From Campylobacter mucosalis (lineage in GTDB: Bacteria > Campylobacterota > Campylobacteria > Campylobacterales > Campylobacteraceae): a stretch of DNA of 64,000 nt. A program made the translations under genes and the position numbers. The stretch spans positions 186,001 to 250,000 of the forward strand of contig NZ_CP053831.1 of assembly GCF_013372205.1 (NCBI RefSeq), in the 5' to 3' direction. Below, one piece after another: positions 35,503 through 44,108 of the stretch (positions are counted from its first letter, which is position 1; every line of letters starts with the position of its first letter). The notes under the pieces are model-generated. The model saw only the letters and a program-made list of their open reading frames with translations, did no database searches and was not told where the DNA came from.

Positions 35503-36060
35503 TTGACTAACTGCGTGATTTTAGCCGGTGGCAAAAGCTCTCGTATGGGGCGAGATAAGACACTTTTGCCATTTGGCAGTTTTGCTACTCTTACGCATTT
35601 TCAGGCTAACAGGCTATCAAAAATTTTTAAAAACGTCTATGTTAGCTCAAAATTTGATAAATTTAATCCCCCACTAAATCTCATAAAAGATGAAAATTTA
35701 GAGATTTTCTCGCCAATGTTAGCACTTAGCTCAATCCTTAAAAATTTTAACACAAGCGTTTTTATCATACCTGCTGATATGCCTTTTGTAAAGCTTAGCA
35801 CGATAGATGAGCTTGGTAAATATTCTTTGGATTTTGACGCCGTAATCCCCAAAGATAGTTCTCATCGCCACAGCCTTTGTGGATTTTTCTCGCCAAAACT
35901 GGCGTTAAAGGCGGACTTGCTTTATAAAAAAAATGAGCATAAAATAGGACTTTTATTAAATGACGCAAACGTCAAAGAGCTGTTTTTTGACGATGAAAGC
36001 GAGTTTTTTAATATAAATAATCCAAGCGATTACAAAAGAGCATTAAGTGAAAATTTTTAA
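35503..36060 (+). CDS. mobA: Molybdenum cofactor guanylyltransferase
   Basis: MobA (185 residues) adds GMP to molybdopterin to make the MGD cofactor required by the molybdoreductase in this window. It starts at TTG (35503) and has the nucleotide-binding loop VILAGGKSSRMGRDKTLLPF (residues 5-24) and the metal-binding Asp in IPADMPF (about 87-92). It is shorter than E. coli MobA but of the usual Campylobacter size. It overlaps pldA by 14 bases. Confidence 0.9.
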   Translation: MTNCVILAGGKSSRMGRDKTLLPFGSFATLTHFQANRLSKIFKNVYVSSKFDKFNPPLNLIKDENLEIFSPMLALSSILKNFNTSVFIIPADMPFVKLSTIDELGKYSLDFDAVIPKDSSHRHSLCGFFSPKLALKADLLYKKNEHKIGLLLNDANVKELFFDDESEFFNINNPSDYKRALSENF

Positions 36061-36925
36061 AATTTTAATGCTTTTTGCAACCCTTTTAATCTCATCTGAT
36101 GAGCTTTATAATAAAGCTTTGGAGTTTGAAAAGCGTGGCGACATACAAAATGCGATGAAATTTTACAAACTCGCGTATGAAAACAAAACCGCCAAAACAG
36201 CGCAAGTTAGCCCACAAAAGCCACAAATAACGGATACTTTTTGGGATATAAAGACCTATGACTTAAACTACCTAATGCCAGTTACATACACAAAAAACAT
36301 CGCAGATGACGGGCGAAAAAAGGTTGAAACGAAATTTCAATTTAGTGTGCAAAAGCCGATTCTTTACGATATTTTGGGGCTAAAAGAGGTAGTAAGTGTA
36401 GCCTACTCACAAACTTCTTGGTGGCAGACCGCAAAAAGCTCGACACCGTTTCGTGAGAGTAACTATCGCCCAGAAATTTTTGTACAAATTCCAACTAAAG
36501 ATGACACGTTTAAATGGGTAAAATTTGGCTTTTTGCACGAGTCAAACGGCAAGGGTGGCGAGGAGTCAAGGAGTTGGAATAGAGTGTATCTTAGCTCATT
36601 TTTAGAGCTTAATAGATTTACTTTGGAGCCTAGAATTTGGACGAGTGTCGGCGATTTAGATGATAATAAAGACATTAAAAAATACATCGGAAATGCAGAT
36701 CTTAAAGTGGGCTACAAGCTAGGGCTTCATACGCTAAGTGCTAAATTTAGCTCAAATTTGCACCTTGATAATACAAATCGCACATCAGCCCAGCTTGAGT
36801 GGATCTTTCCACTATTTTCTGATATGTATGGATATGTTAGCTATTTTAACGGCTACGGCGATAGTCTTATTGACTACAACCGGCACACAAACAGGATTGG
36901 CATCGGTTTTGCCATATTAAACTAA
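36047..36925 (+). CDS. pldA: Outer-membrane phospholipase A
   Basis: The 292-residue protein starts at GTG inside mobA and has a signal-like N-terminus (IFKILMLFATLLIS). The PldA catalytic pattern is present: His-x-Ser in FLHESNGKGG (about residue 165) and SRSWNR shortly after, with the catalytic Asn. Outer-membrane phospholipase A hydrolyses misplaced phospholipids and contributes to haemolysis in Campylobacter. The residues 20-50 segment (LYNKALEFEKRGDIQNAMK) is tetratricopeptide-like. The mobA-pldA pairing is as in C. jejuni. Confidence 0.9.
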   Translation: MKIFKILMLFATLLISSDELYNKALEFEKRGDIQNAMKFYKLAYENKTAKTAQVSPQKPQITDTFWDIKTYDLNYLMPVTYTKNIADDGRKKVETKFQFSVQKPILYDILGLKEVVSVAYSQTSWWQTAKSSTPFRESNYRPEIFVQIPTKDDTFKWVKFGFLHESNGKGGEESRSWNRVYLSSFLELNRFTLEPRIWTSVGDLDDNKDIKKYIGNADLKVGYKLGLHTLSAKFSSNLHLDNTNRTSAQLEWIFPLFSDMYGYVSYFNGYGDSLIDYNRHTNRIGIGFAILN

Positions 36926-36955
36926 ATATTGTATAATCTCAAAAAAGGATCTGTT

Positions 36956-37501
36956 TTGAGAAAATTTTTACTACTTCTGCTTTTTATCGGTTTTGCGCAC
37001 GCAGACTGGATGCAACTTGATAAGGATCACACAAATGTCGGCTTTGTTGCAAAGCATTTAGGTATCGCAAATGTCGCTGGTCGTTTTGAGGATTATGACG
37101 CGGCAATAGATTTTAACAAAACCACAAATACGATAAAATCTCTAGAAGCCGTGATAAAGGTAAGTTCGATAAATACGCAAAACAGAGCAAGGGATAATAA
37201 CCTAACTAAAGAGATATTTTTTGACACTAAAAAGGTAAAAAGTATCGTTTTTAAGATGACTGGTGATGATCGAGGTGTGATTTATGGCGATTTAAGGATA
37301 AAAAACATCACAAAACCAGTCAAGCTAAACTACATCTACAACGGCGTAGCGCAAGATGATACAGGCGTCACAAAGTATAGCTTTTCATTTGTGGGTGACA
37401 TAAAACGCAAGGATTTTGATGTCGGCAAGGACTATCCAACCGCACTTATATCAGATGACATTCGTATAGTTATAGACGTTGAAGCTAGTTTAAGAAAATA
37501 A
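36956..37501 (+). CDS. YceI-family periplasmic lipid-binding protein
   Basis: This secreted protein of 181 residues begins, in my reading, at the TTG at 36956, which has AAGGA six bases upstream and gives a clean signal peptide (MRKFLLLLLFIGFAHA). The longer frame to 36929 adds residues that spoil it. The mature part (DWMQLDKDHTNVGFVAKHLG; NNLTKEIFFDTKKV) is a YceI lipocalin-like fold that binds isoprenoid or other lipids. It probably shares a transcript with leuC-mobA-pldA. Confidence 0.87.
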   Translation: MRKFLLLLLFIGFAHADWMQLDKDHTNVGFVAKHLGIANVAGRFEDYDAAIDFNKTTNTIKSLEAVIKVSSINTQNRARDNNLTKEIFFDTKKVKSIVFKMTGDDRGVIYGDLRIKNITKPVKLNYIYNGVAQDDTGVTKYSFSFVGDIKRKDFDVGKDYPTALISDDIRIVIDVEASLRK

Positions 37502-37503
37502 AC

Positions 37504-37518
37504 AGGGGCAAAGCCCCT
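37504..37518. terminator. Hairpin between convergent yceI-like and accC genes
   Basis: AGGGGC and GCCCCT form a 6-base-pair stem with loop AAA, just after the YceI-family stop and 4 bases before the accC stop. It can serve both strands, but neither side has a strong T run. Confidence 0.5.
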
Positions 37519-37522
37519 AAAA

Positions 37523-38854
37523 TCAGTGTTTTGATAGATAGTTTGTATCGTAGTTGTTTGAGATGAAATCTTTGTTTTTCATCATCTGTATATGAAAATC
37601 ACGCGTTGTTTTGATACCGCCGATTATTAGTTGTTCTAGTGCTACACGCATTTTGTGTATGGCTTTTTCGCGTGTTTCGTCCCAAACGATGAGTTTGCCT
37701 ATCATGCTATCATAAAATGGCGGAACGCTATAACCTTGATAAACGTGGCTATCCATTCTCACGTTTCGCCCACCCGGACAGACATATTTTGTTATCTCGC
37801 CCGGATTTGGCACGAAGCTGTTTGGGTCCTCGGCTGTGATACGGCACTCTATGGCGTGTCCGTGAAGCTTTATACTATCTTGACTAGGTAGTTTTTCGCC
37901 CTGTGCTACACGTATCATTAGCTCAATCAAATCAAGTCCGCTTACCATTTCGCTAACACAATGCTCTACTTGAAGGCGTGTATTCATCTCAATAAAGTAA
38001 AAATTTAAGTGCTTATCCACTAAAAATTCAAATGTCCCAGCGCCCTCATAGCCTATCGCTTTTGCCGCTTTTACGGCTGTTTCGTGTAGGCGTTTTCTTG
38101 TGTTTTCATCAAGCAAAATCGCTGGGCTTTCTTCTATTAGTTTTTGATGACGGCGTTGCATTGAGCAGTCGCGCTCTCCTACGTGCAATACGTTGCCGTG
38201 GCTATCGCCAATTATTTGCACCTCAATGTGACGCGGATTTAAAATATACTTCTCCATATACATAGTCCCGTCGCCAAATGCCGTAACAGCCTCGCTCTCA
38301 GCCGACCAAAACGCTTTTTCTAAATCCTCTTCACGCTCAACCACACGCATACCACGACCACCGCCACCAGCGGCAGCTTTTAGGATGACTGGATAGCCTA
38401 TCTGTTTTGCAAGCTCTTTTGCAAATTTTATATCTTTTATGGCGCCGTCAGAGCCAGGGATTACTGGCACACCAGCTCTTTGCATTACCTGCTTTGCCTT
38501 GCTTTTATCGCTCATTATAGCCATTGCTTGCACACTTGGGCCGATGAATTTTATCTTGTGATGTTCGCAAATTTCAACAAAATTTTGATTCTCGCTTAAA
38601 AAACCATATCCGGGAAAAATTGCGTCCGCTTCGCTAATTTCAGCCGCTGAGATGATAGCTGGTATGTTTAGGTAGCTATCGCTTGAGCGAGGACTTCCTA
38701 TGCAAATGGCAGCGTCAGCGTATTTTACGTAAAGTGCGTCCCTGTCGGCTGTTGAATAGACAACTATCGCCTCTTTGCCCATCTCCTTTATCGTTCGCAA
38801 AGCACGAAGCGCGATTTCGCCTCTATTTGCGATTAATACTCTTTTAATCTCCAT
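37523..38854 (-). CDS. accC: Acetyl-CoA carboxylase, biotin carboxylase subunit
   Basis: AccC (443 residues) carboxylates the biotin of AccB in the first step of fatty acid synthesis. It has the N-terminal KRVLIANRGEIALRALRTIK, GYGFLSEN, the ATP-grasp glycine loop KAAAGGGGRGMRVV and the catalytic EMNTRLQVEH. I take the ATG at 38854, which overlaps the accB stop (TGATG), rather than the TTG one codon earlier. Confidence 0.95.
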   Translation of the reverse strand: MEIKRVLIANRGEIALRALRTIKEMGKEAIVVYSTADRDALYVKYADAAICIGSPRSSDSYLNIPAIISAAEISEADAIFPGYGFLSENQNFVEICEHHKIKFIGPSVQAMAIMSDKSKAKQVMQRAGVPVIPGSDGAIKDIKFAKELAKQIGYPVILKAAAGGGGRGMRVVEREEDLEKAFWSAESEAVTAFGDGTMYMEKYILNPRHIEVQIIGDSHGNVLHVGERDCSMQRRHQKLIEESPAILLDENTRKRLHETAVKAAKAIGYEGAGTFEFLVDKHLNFYFIEMNTRLQVEHCVSEMVSGLDLIELMIRVAQGEKLPSQDSIKLHGHAIECRITAEDPNSFVPNPGEITKYVCPGGRNVRMDSHVYQGYSVPPFYDSMIGKLIVWDETREKAIHKMRVALEQLIIGGIKTTRDFHIQMMKNKDFISNNYDTNYLSKH

Positions 38855-39303
38855 CAAATTTTCTCCACCGCAAATAGTGCCATACCAAACTCAACTGGCT
38901 GTCCGTCAGCTACTAAAATTTCGCTAATTTGGCAGTCAAACTCAGCTTCAATGTCGTTCATTATCTTCATAGCTTCAACGATACCGATAACCTCGCCTTT
39001 TCTAACCTTTTGACCAACCTTTACAAATGGGGCAGCGCCTGGACTCGGAGCTGAGTAAAATGTGCCAACCATTGGCGAGTTTAGTGTATTTTTAGCCGTT
39101 GTGGCTGGTTTTTCATTAACAACTTGAACATTTATAGCTTGTGGTGCAGGTGCTGGAGTGGCTACTGGCGCAGGCGCAGGGAGATCACAACAATCAGCAT
39201 ATTTCTCAAGCTCTAGCTCAAAATCGCCCTCTTTTATGCGAATTCTATTTATGTCTTTTGTTTCAAAAAGCTCTATTAACTGCTTTATATCCTCTTTTTT
39301 CAT
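38854..39303 (-). CDS. accB: Acetyl-CoA carboxylase biotin carboxyl carrier protein
   Basis: AccB (149 residues) carries the biotin; the modified lysine is in VEAMKIMND near residue 114, inside the C-terminal biotinyl domain. A Pro/Ala-rich linker (about 40-75) connects it to the N-terminal segment. It is directly upstream of accC with a one-base overlap, the common bacterial pairing. Confidence 0.95.
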   Translation of the reverse strand: MKKEDIKQLIELFETKDINRIRIKEGDFELELEKYADCCDLPAPAPVATPAPAPQAINVQVVNEKPATTAKNTLNSPMVGTFYSAPSPGAAPFVKVGQKVRKGEVIGIVEAMKIMNDIEAEFDCQISEILVADGQPVEFGMALFAVEKI

Positions 39304-39376
39304 ACAAACTCCTATGCGTGATTTAAACTAGTGATTTTAGCAAAAAATATCAAATATAAAGCTAAATTTACAAATT

Positions 39377-39397
39377 TAGCCCCAAATTTTGGGGCTA
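39377..39397 (-). terminator. Terminator hairpin after the cytochrome c gene
   Basis: TAGCCCCAA and TTGGGGCTA form a 9-base-pair stem with a 3-base loop, 17 bases beyond the stop of the minus-strand cytochrome gene. A second, AT-rich palindrome (GCTAAATTT/AAATTTAGC at 39361-39380) abuts it. Confidence 0.7.
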
Positions 39398-39413
39398 ATG
39401 GTTAATTATAATT

Positions 39414-39938
39414 TTACTCTTTTACATATCCGTCTTTTGCAAATGCTTGCATAAAGCGTAAAATTCTATCCTTTTCATCATCGCTAATTTTTGCAAATGT
39501 CTGCATAGCTCCTATGTATGCCTCCCACTCACTCATTAAATGCTCTTTTGGCTTGTGAGCAGCGTGGCAAGATGAACAGGAGTCATAGTAAAACATCTCA
39601 ACCTCCTCCCAAGCTTCTATCTCGTTTTCGCCAAGTTTTTTTGAAGATATTAAAAACTCTGCTTCATTTGTAGCAGTTTTGTTTAGCTTATAAAAAACCA
39701 CGAGTGGGTCTTTTTTGTAAGCTACGATTTTATTATCAGTGTTTGCAACTTCGCCACTTATCTTAACCAGCGAAAACTCACAATCTTTTTTAATAAGCTT
39801 AACAGGTGAGCCTTCATAAATCTCGCCTACAACAGCCTTTGTTTTTGGATCAATTAGATCAGCCTTTATATCATTTACAAACAAATCTTGCGAAAAAAGA
39901 AGGCTAGATAAACTAGCCAATATTAGAAATTTTTTCAA
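39414..39938 (-). CDS. Monohaem c-type cytochrome, partner of the molybdoreductase
   Basis: The 174-residue secreted protein has a signal peptide (MKKFLILASLSSLLFS), an N-terminal SH3-like part (about 20-80) and one haem-binding CSSCH motif near residue 121. It follows the TMAO/DMSO-type reductase gene with no gap. The same pair is present in C. jejuni, where the cytochrome is thought to pass electrons to the reductase in the periplasm. A C-terminal Met for the distal haem ligand is available (several candidates). Confidence 0.85.
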   Translation of the reverse strand: MKKFLILASLSSLLFSQDLFVNDIKADLIDPKTKAVVGEIYEGSPVKLIKKDCEFSLVKISGEVANTDNKIVAYKKDPLVVFYKLNKTATNEAEFLISSKKLGENEIEAWEEVEMFYYDSCSSCHAAHKPKEHLMSEWEAYIGAMQTFAKISDDEKDRILRFMQAFAKDGYVKE

Positions 39939-42320
39939 TTATGCTCCTTTTACTTTTGGTGCTTTTATGCCTTGATATGGTGCAACTTCAACCTTTTTTA
40001 TTGTCGCTAAGCACGTATTTACAGATGTTGCTTGTGCCATTTTTGATGTTGGGCGTGAGCTTGTTAGGATGTTTATATGACCTGCATTACAACGTGGTTT
40101 TTCATCATCTATATTTTCAGGATCATACCAAGCACCCTCTTCAACACTAATAACACTCTTCATAATGTCTTTTGAAACGACAGCGCCGCATAAAATCGCA
40201 CCTCTATCATTTGAAATTTCAACGACATCGCCATCTTTTATGCCGTAATTTTTTGCATCTTCATCATTTATAAGCACTGGCTCTCTGTTTGCTACCTTAT
40301 AAGCCTTTCTTACAAAAGAGTTATCAAGCTGAGAGTGAATTCTTAGCTTTGGATGTGGACTTAATACATGAAGTGGATATTTTGCTGTCTCTTTTTCATT
40401 ACCTAACCACTCAGCTGGTTCAAACCACATTGGATGACCTTTAAAATCATCAAGCCCAAATGACGCAAATTTATCTGAGAAAATTTGAATTTTGCCAGTT
40501 TCTGTGGCTAATTTATTTGCAACTGGATCGGCTCTAAATGCAGCGTGGCGGACAAATTTATAAGCCTGCGCTGGTGGTGCAAAGTGTATAAATCCTTTCT
40601 CCCAAAACTCATCAAAGCTCATAACATTTACGCAGTCGCTCTTTTCGTAAAATCCCTTGATGATATCCATCTTTTCTTTGCCTTGTGTGAAGCGTCTATA
40701 CTCTTTTTCGCCACTCATCTTTGCCATATCAGCAAAAATATCATAGTCGTTTCTAGCTTCAAATAGTGGCTCAATAACCTTTTTCATCGCATAAACATAA
40801 TCTTGTGAGTATGAGCCACCATAGCTTATATCATCACGTTCAAGTGGTGTGGTAGCTGGTAAAACTATATCAGCCATCTTTGCCATAGGAGTCCACCAAG
40901 GCTCGTGAACAACAATAGTTTCAAGAGTTCTTAATGCTTTTATTAGCTCGTTTGTGTTTGGATGATGTCCTAAAAGAGTGGCACCTGTCATATAAAGCAC
41001 CTTAATCTCTGGATAGGTCATCTCTGCACCTTTAAATTTAATTGTTTTGCCAGGATTTAGTATCGCTTCGCTAATTCGTGATGCTGGAATATTTATATCA
41101 ACACTATTTTTACCTTGTGCTAAGCCACCAGGAAGTGTTGCACCACTAAATGCCTGTGCTCCACCTGAATAGTGCATAGAAAAGCCAAAGCCACCACCAG
41201 GAAGTCCGATTTGACCTATCATAGCAGCTAAGACAATCAGCATCCAATCAGCTTGTTCGCCGTGTTGCGCTCTTTGCATTGCCCAGTTTCCAGCTAAAAA
41301 TGTGCGATTTTTTACAAAGGTATCTGCAAGTGCTTTAATTACTGCTTCATCAACGCCTGAAATTTTAGAAGCCCAAGCAGGGGTTTTAGCCACTTTATCC
41401 TCTGTTTTGCCAAGTAAATAAGGCAAAAATTTATCAAAACCATATGTATATTTTTCTATAAAGCCTTTATCATATTGACCGCTAGTATAAAGATGGTGAC
41501 ACATTCCAAGCATCATTGCTACATCGGTATTTGGACGAATCTTTATCCAATCTGCCTTAAAACGCTTTGCAATAGGTGTGTATTGTGGATCTATTGTTAT
41601 AAATTTAATGTTTGATTTTTCATATTTTTTGAAGTATTCATTATCGCCTCTGTTTGCGATTTTGTAATCAATTTGGTTGCATTTAAATAGATCAGCACCC
41701 CACATTACATAAACTTTTGTATTTTCAAGGATTACTTCGTGGCTAGTTTGAAGTGAGTAAACCTCTAAATCGCCCATAATCGTTGTATTTACCTTTCCAG
41801 CAGCACCATTGCTATACTCGCCGTCTGTACCAACTGCTCCACCGATGACATTATTAAAAAAGCGTCCAGCTACCGCACCACAGTTATGAAGCAAACCAGG
41901 ATGTCCCCAACCACTATAACTTCCATTATAAATTTGCTCTGGTTTTACACTTTTTAGTTTGCTCAAAACCAGCTTTAATGCCTCATCCCAACTAACACGC
42001 ACAAATTCCTCTTTGCCACGTAATTCTGGTGCATTTTTGCCCTCTAAAAAACTCTTTCTAACGCAAGGATATTTAATGCGAGTATCTGAATAAACCCTAT
42101 CTATCCAAGCTTCATTGCCTGGAAATTTCGGATCTTTATCTGAAATTTGTGGTCTTATTTTTACGATTTTGCCATCTTTTACATCAGCATAAAATGCACC
42201 TAAATTTGAAGCGTGTGGTATGCTTTTTACGCTTTCATCTTTTGCAAAGAGTGGATTAGCCCCCAGTGCCAAACTTGCAACTGCTGATGATTTTAAAAAA
42301 TCTCGCCTTGAAATTTTCAT
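39939..42320 (-). CDS. torA: Periplasmic TMAO/DMSO/biotin-sulfoxide-type molybdoreductase
   Basis: The 793-residue enzyme has a twin-arginine signal (MKISRRDFLKSSAVASLALG), no N-terminal Fe-S cluster cysteines, and the bis-MGD ligand serine in GTDGEYSNGAAG (about Ser170), as in TorA and BisC rather than nitrate or formate enzymes. It is followed immediately by its monohaem cytochrome, suggesting respiration with S- or N-oxides. Substrate (TMAO, DMSO or methionine sulfoxide) is not determined by sequence. The mod operon and mobA in the same window supply its cofactor. Confidence 0.88.
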   Translation of the reverse strand: MKISRRDFLKSSAVASLALGANPLFAKDESVKSIPHASNLGAFYADVKDGKIVKIRPQISDKDPKFPGNEAWIDRVYSDTRIKYPCVRKSFLEGKNAPELRGKEEFVRVSWDEALKLVLSKLKSVKPEQIYNGSYSGWGHPGLLHNCGAVAGRFFNNVIGGAVGTDGEYSNGAAGKVNTTIMGDLEVYSLQTSHEVILENTKVYVMWGADLFKCNQIDYKIANRGDNEYFKKYEKSNIKFITIDPQYTPIAKRFKADWIKIRPNTDVAMMLGMCHHLYTSGQYDKGFIEKYTYGFDKFLPYLLGKTEDKVAKTPAWASKISGVDEAVIKALADTFVKNRTFLAGNWAMQRAQHGEQADWMLIVLAAMIGQIGLPGGGFGFSMHYSGGAQAFSGATLPGGLAQGKNSVDINIPASRISEAILNPGKTIKFKGAEMTYPEIKVLYMTGATLLGHHPNTNELIKALRTLETIVVHEPWWTPMAKMADIVLPATTPLERDDISYGGSYSQDYVYAMKKVIEPLFEARNDYDIFADMAKMSGEKEYRRFTQGKEKMDIIKGFYEKSDCVNVMSFDEFWEKGFIHFAPPAQAYKFVRHAAFRADPVANKLATETGKIQIFSDKFASFGLDDFKGHPMWFEPAEWLGNEKETAKYPLHVLSPHPKLRIHSQLDNSFVRKAYKVANREPVLINDEDAKNYGIKDGDVVEISNDRGAILCGAVVSKDIMKSVISVEEGAWYDPENIDDEKPRCNAGHINILTSSRPTSKMAQATSVNTCLATIKKVEVAPYQGIKAPKVKGA

Positions 42321-42423
42321 AGTCTCTCCCTTTTATGAAATTTGATTTCAAAAAGCTATTATATTTAAAATGAGCTTAAAACAAAAAATGTTAAAATGTT
42401 TTAAAAATTTTAAAAGGATAAAA

Positions 42424-42984
42424 ATGGGACTAAAAAGTGATAAATGGATAAGAAAAATGAGCTTAGAAGCCGATATGATCGTGCCTTTTGCAGAAGAACA
42501 GGTTGGTCGTGGTGTAGTAAGTTATGGCGTGAGTAGTTATGGATATGATATTCGCGTGGGCGATGAGTTTAAAATTTTTACAAATATTGGTGGCACCGTG
42601 GTTGATCCAAAGAATTTTGATGAGAAAAATGTCGTGGATTTTAAGGGCGATGTCTGCATCGTGCCACCAAATTCGTTTGCACTAGCTAGAACGATTGAGT
42701 ATTTTAATATGCCTGATGATGTTTTAGCGATCTGTCTTGGCAAAAGCACATATGCAAGGTGCGGTATAATCGTAAATGTAACGCCGTTTGAGCCGGGATT
42801 TAAGGGGCATATCACGATTGAGATTTCAAATACAACTCCACTACCTGCTAAAATTTATGCAAATGAGGGCATAGCACAGGTGTTGTTTTTACAAGGTGAT
42901 GAGCCGTGTGAAGTAACTTATGCCGATAAAAAGGGCAAATATCAAGCACAAGAGGGTATAACGTTGCCTAGAATTTTAAAGTGA
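42424..42984 (+). CDS. dcd: dCTP deaminase
   Basis: Dcd (186 residues) makes dUTP from dCTP. The start is placed at ATG 42424, preceded by AAAGGAT, giving [12 protein letters not shown]; an in-frame ATG at 42370 would add 18 atypical residues. Motifs: [10 protein letters not shown] (about 37-46), [10 protein letters not shown] (about 108-117) and [20 protein letters not shown] with the catalytic Glu. The stop is 3 bases from the tRNA-Sec gene on the other strand. Confidence 0.95.
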   Translation: MGLKSDKWIRKMSLEADMIVPFAEEQVGRGVVSYGVSSYGYDIRVGDEFKIFTNIGGTVVDPKNFDEKNVVDFKGDVCIVPPNSFALARTIEYFNMPDDVLAICLGKSTYARCGIIVNVTPFEPGFKGHITIEISNTTPLPAKIYANEGIAQVLFLQGDEPCEVTYADKKGKYQAQEGITLPRILK

Positions 42985-42987
42985 TTT

Positions 42988-43085
42988 TGGCGAGAGGATG
43001 AGAGAATCGAACTCCCCGCAGAGCGGTCAACCGCCCCGCCATCGGATTTGAAGTCCGTGAGCACCACCAGATTACTTTATCCTCC
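42988..43085 (-). tRNA. selC: tRNA-Sec (anticodon UCA)
   Basis: The minus strand reads GGAGGATAAAG at the 5' end, then an anticodon arm CACGGACTTCAAATCCGATG with anticodon TCA, a long variable arm (GGGGCGG...CCGCTCTGC), a T arm with GTTCGATTC, and a genome-encoded CCA. At about 98 bases with an extended acceptor and long variable arm it is a selenocysteine tRNA. The acceptor pairs GGAGGAT with ATCCTCT; the eighth pair is not canonical. Selenoproteins (for example formate dehydrogenase) are therefore expected elsewhere in the genome. Confidence 0.92.
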
Positions 43086-43166
43086 AAATGCCTGATTTTA
43101 CCACTTTTTATATAAATTTTAGTTCAAATTTTATAAACTTTTTAAAATTTCATAAAGGGTTGTGAT

Positions 43167-43733
43167 ATTTTTAGGCTTATTTTTTTAGTTTTTACCGGTT
43201 GTTCAAGCATGTTTTTCTCTCCGGCAACTAGCGTTTTAAACGTCTATGACGTCTATTCGGTGTCTAAAGATGAGCGAGATATGGGCTCTATTACAAAAGA
43301 TAAGTATCTGCAAACAAAAATAAGAAGCAAAATTTTATTTACAAAAGGGCTTAGCAGTTTTGATATAGAGGTTGAGGTTTTTTACGGCGATGTCTTTTTA
43401 CTTGGGCTTGTGGATACAAAGGAGCTTGAAGAGATGCTTGTAAAACTTGCTGTGGATACTGATGGTGTAAGAAGCGTAAATACGTATATCAAAATAAAAC
43501 AAGCCAGTTATCCTTGCTCAAGCCTTGCGATACTTACAAATTTAAAGCAAAATTTATTTACCGATAGCGTGGTCGATGGCACAAATGTTCGTGTGGCAGT
43601 GGTTGGTTGCGATGTTGTTTTTAGCGGTGTTGTAAATTCTATCGAGCAGGAAAAACACGCTATTTGGTACGCAACGCACATTGAGGGAGTGAAAAGCGTA
43701 CAGTCATTTTTGCGTGTGACTAGCAGGAAGTAG
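43167..43733 (+). CDS. BON-domain lipoprotein (start uncertain)
   Basis: Two BON-like modules are visible (about residues 45-110 and 115-185: EVEVFYGDVFLLGLVDTKEL; VAVVGCDVVFSGVVNSIEQ). The first ATG (43209) comes just after a lipobox. Extending upstream in frame gives FRLIFLVFTGC followed by SSM, a good lipoprotein signal, but the only start with proper spacing from AAAGGG (43154-43159) is ATT at 43167. Alternatively a GTG at 43162 would be in frame if one T were added to the run at 43180-43186. The protein is likely an envelope lipoprotein. Its 3' end overlaps the convergent gene by 30 bases. Confidence 0.65.
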   Translation: MFRLIFLVFTGCSSMFFSPATSVLNVYDVYSVSKDERDMGSITKDKYLQTKIRSKILFTKGLSSFDIEVEVFYGDVFLLGLVDTKELEEMLVKLAVDTDGVRSVNTYIKIKQASYPCSSLAILTNLKQNLFTDSVVDGTNVRVAVVGCDVVFSGVVNSIEQEKHAIWYATHIEGVKSVQSFLRVTSRK

Positions 43734-44108
43734 TCTTTCTAAAATTTCTATACAATTTGCCGTTAAATCCACACAAGTCGTGCCAAAAAGGTCATTGTCT
43801 TGTATCTTTTTTAAGCCATCTTTGCTTCTATAATCAGCACCTAAAATTTCGCTACATATCGTGCTTTTATATAGTTTTTCATACTCATTTTTAAACTCAC
43901 TAGCCTTGCTTTGTAAAACATCTTTATCGGTAAAATAAACCCCAAGCACACCAAGACTAGCAGCGTAACTACCGCAAAGTCCAGCTTGAGTAAAACCTCC
44001 GCCAAATAAACTAGCCATAGCCACAAAATCTTTGTTTTTAAAAAAGTGATCAAATATGATTTGTGCACAATTTAAGCTCTTAAATTTCTCTTTTACAATC
44101 TCTTTCAT
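43704..44108 (-). CDS. C_GCAxxG_C_C-like small cysteine protein
   Basis: The 134-residue protein has NCAQIIF near the N-terminus, GGGFTQAGLCGSYAASLG (about 36-53) and two later cysteines (Cys84, Cys112 region), the spaced-cysteine pattern of the C_GCAxxG_C_C family, whose members are presumed redox or metal-binding proteins. It is the last gene of the ten-gene operon, and its ATG overlaps the stop of the radical SAM gene (ATGA). The exact family fit is partial (CGSYAAS instead of GCAxxG), so this is a tentative assignment. Confidence 0.6.
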   Translation of the reverse strand: MKEIVKEKFKSLNCAQIIFDHFFKNKDFVAMASLFGGGFTQAGLCGSYAASLGVLGVYFTDKDVLQSKASEFKNEYEKLYKSTICSEILGADYRSKDGLKKIQDNDLFGTTCVDLTANCIEILERLLPASHTQK

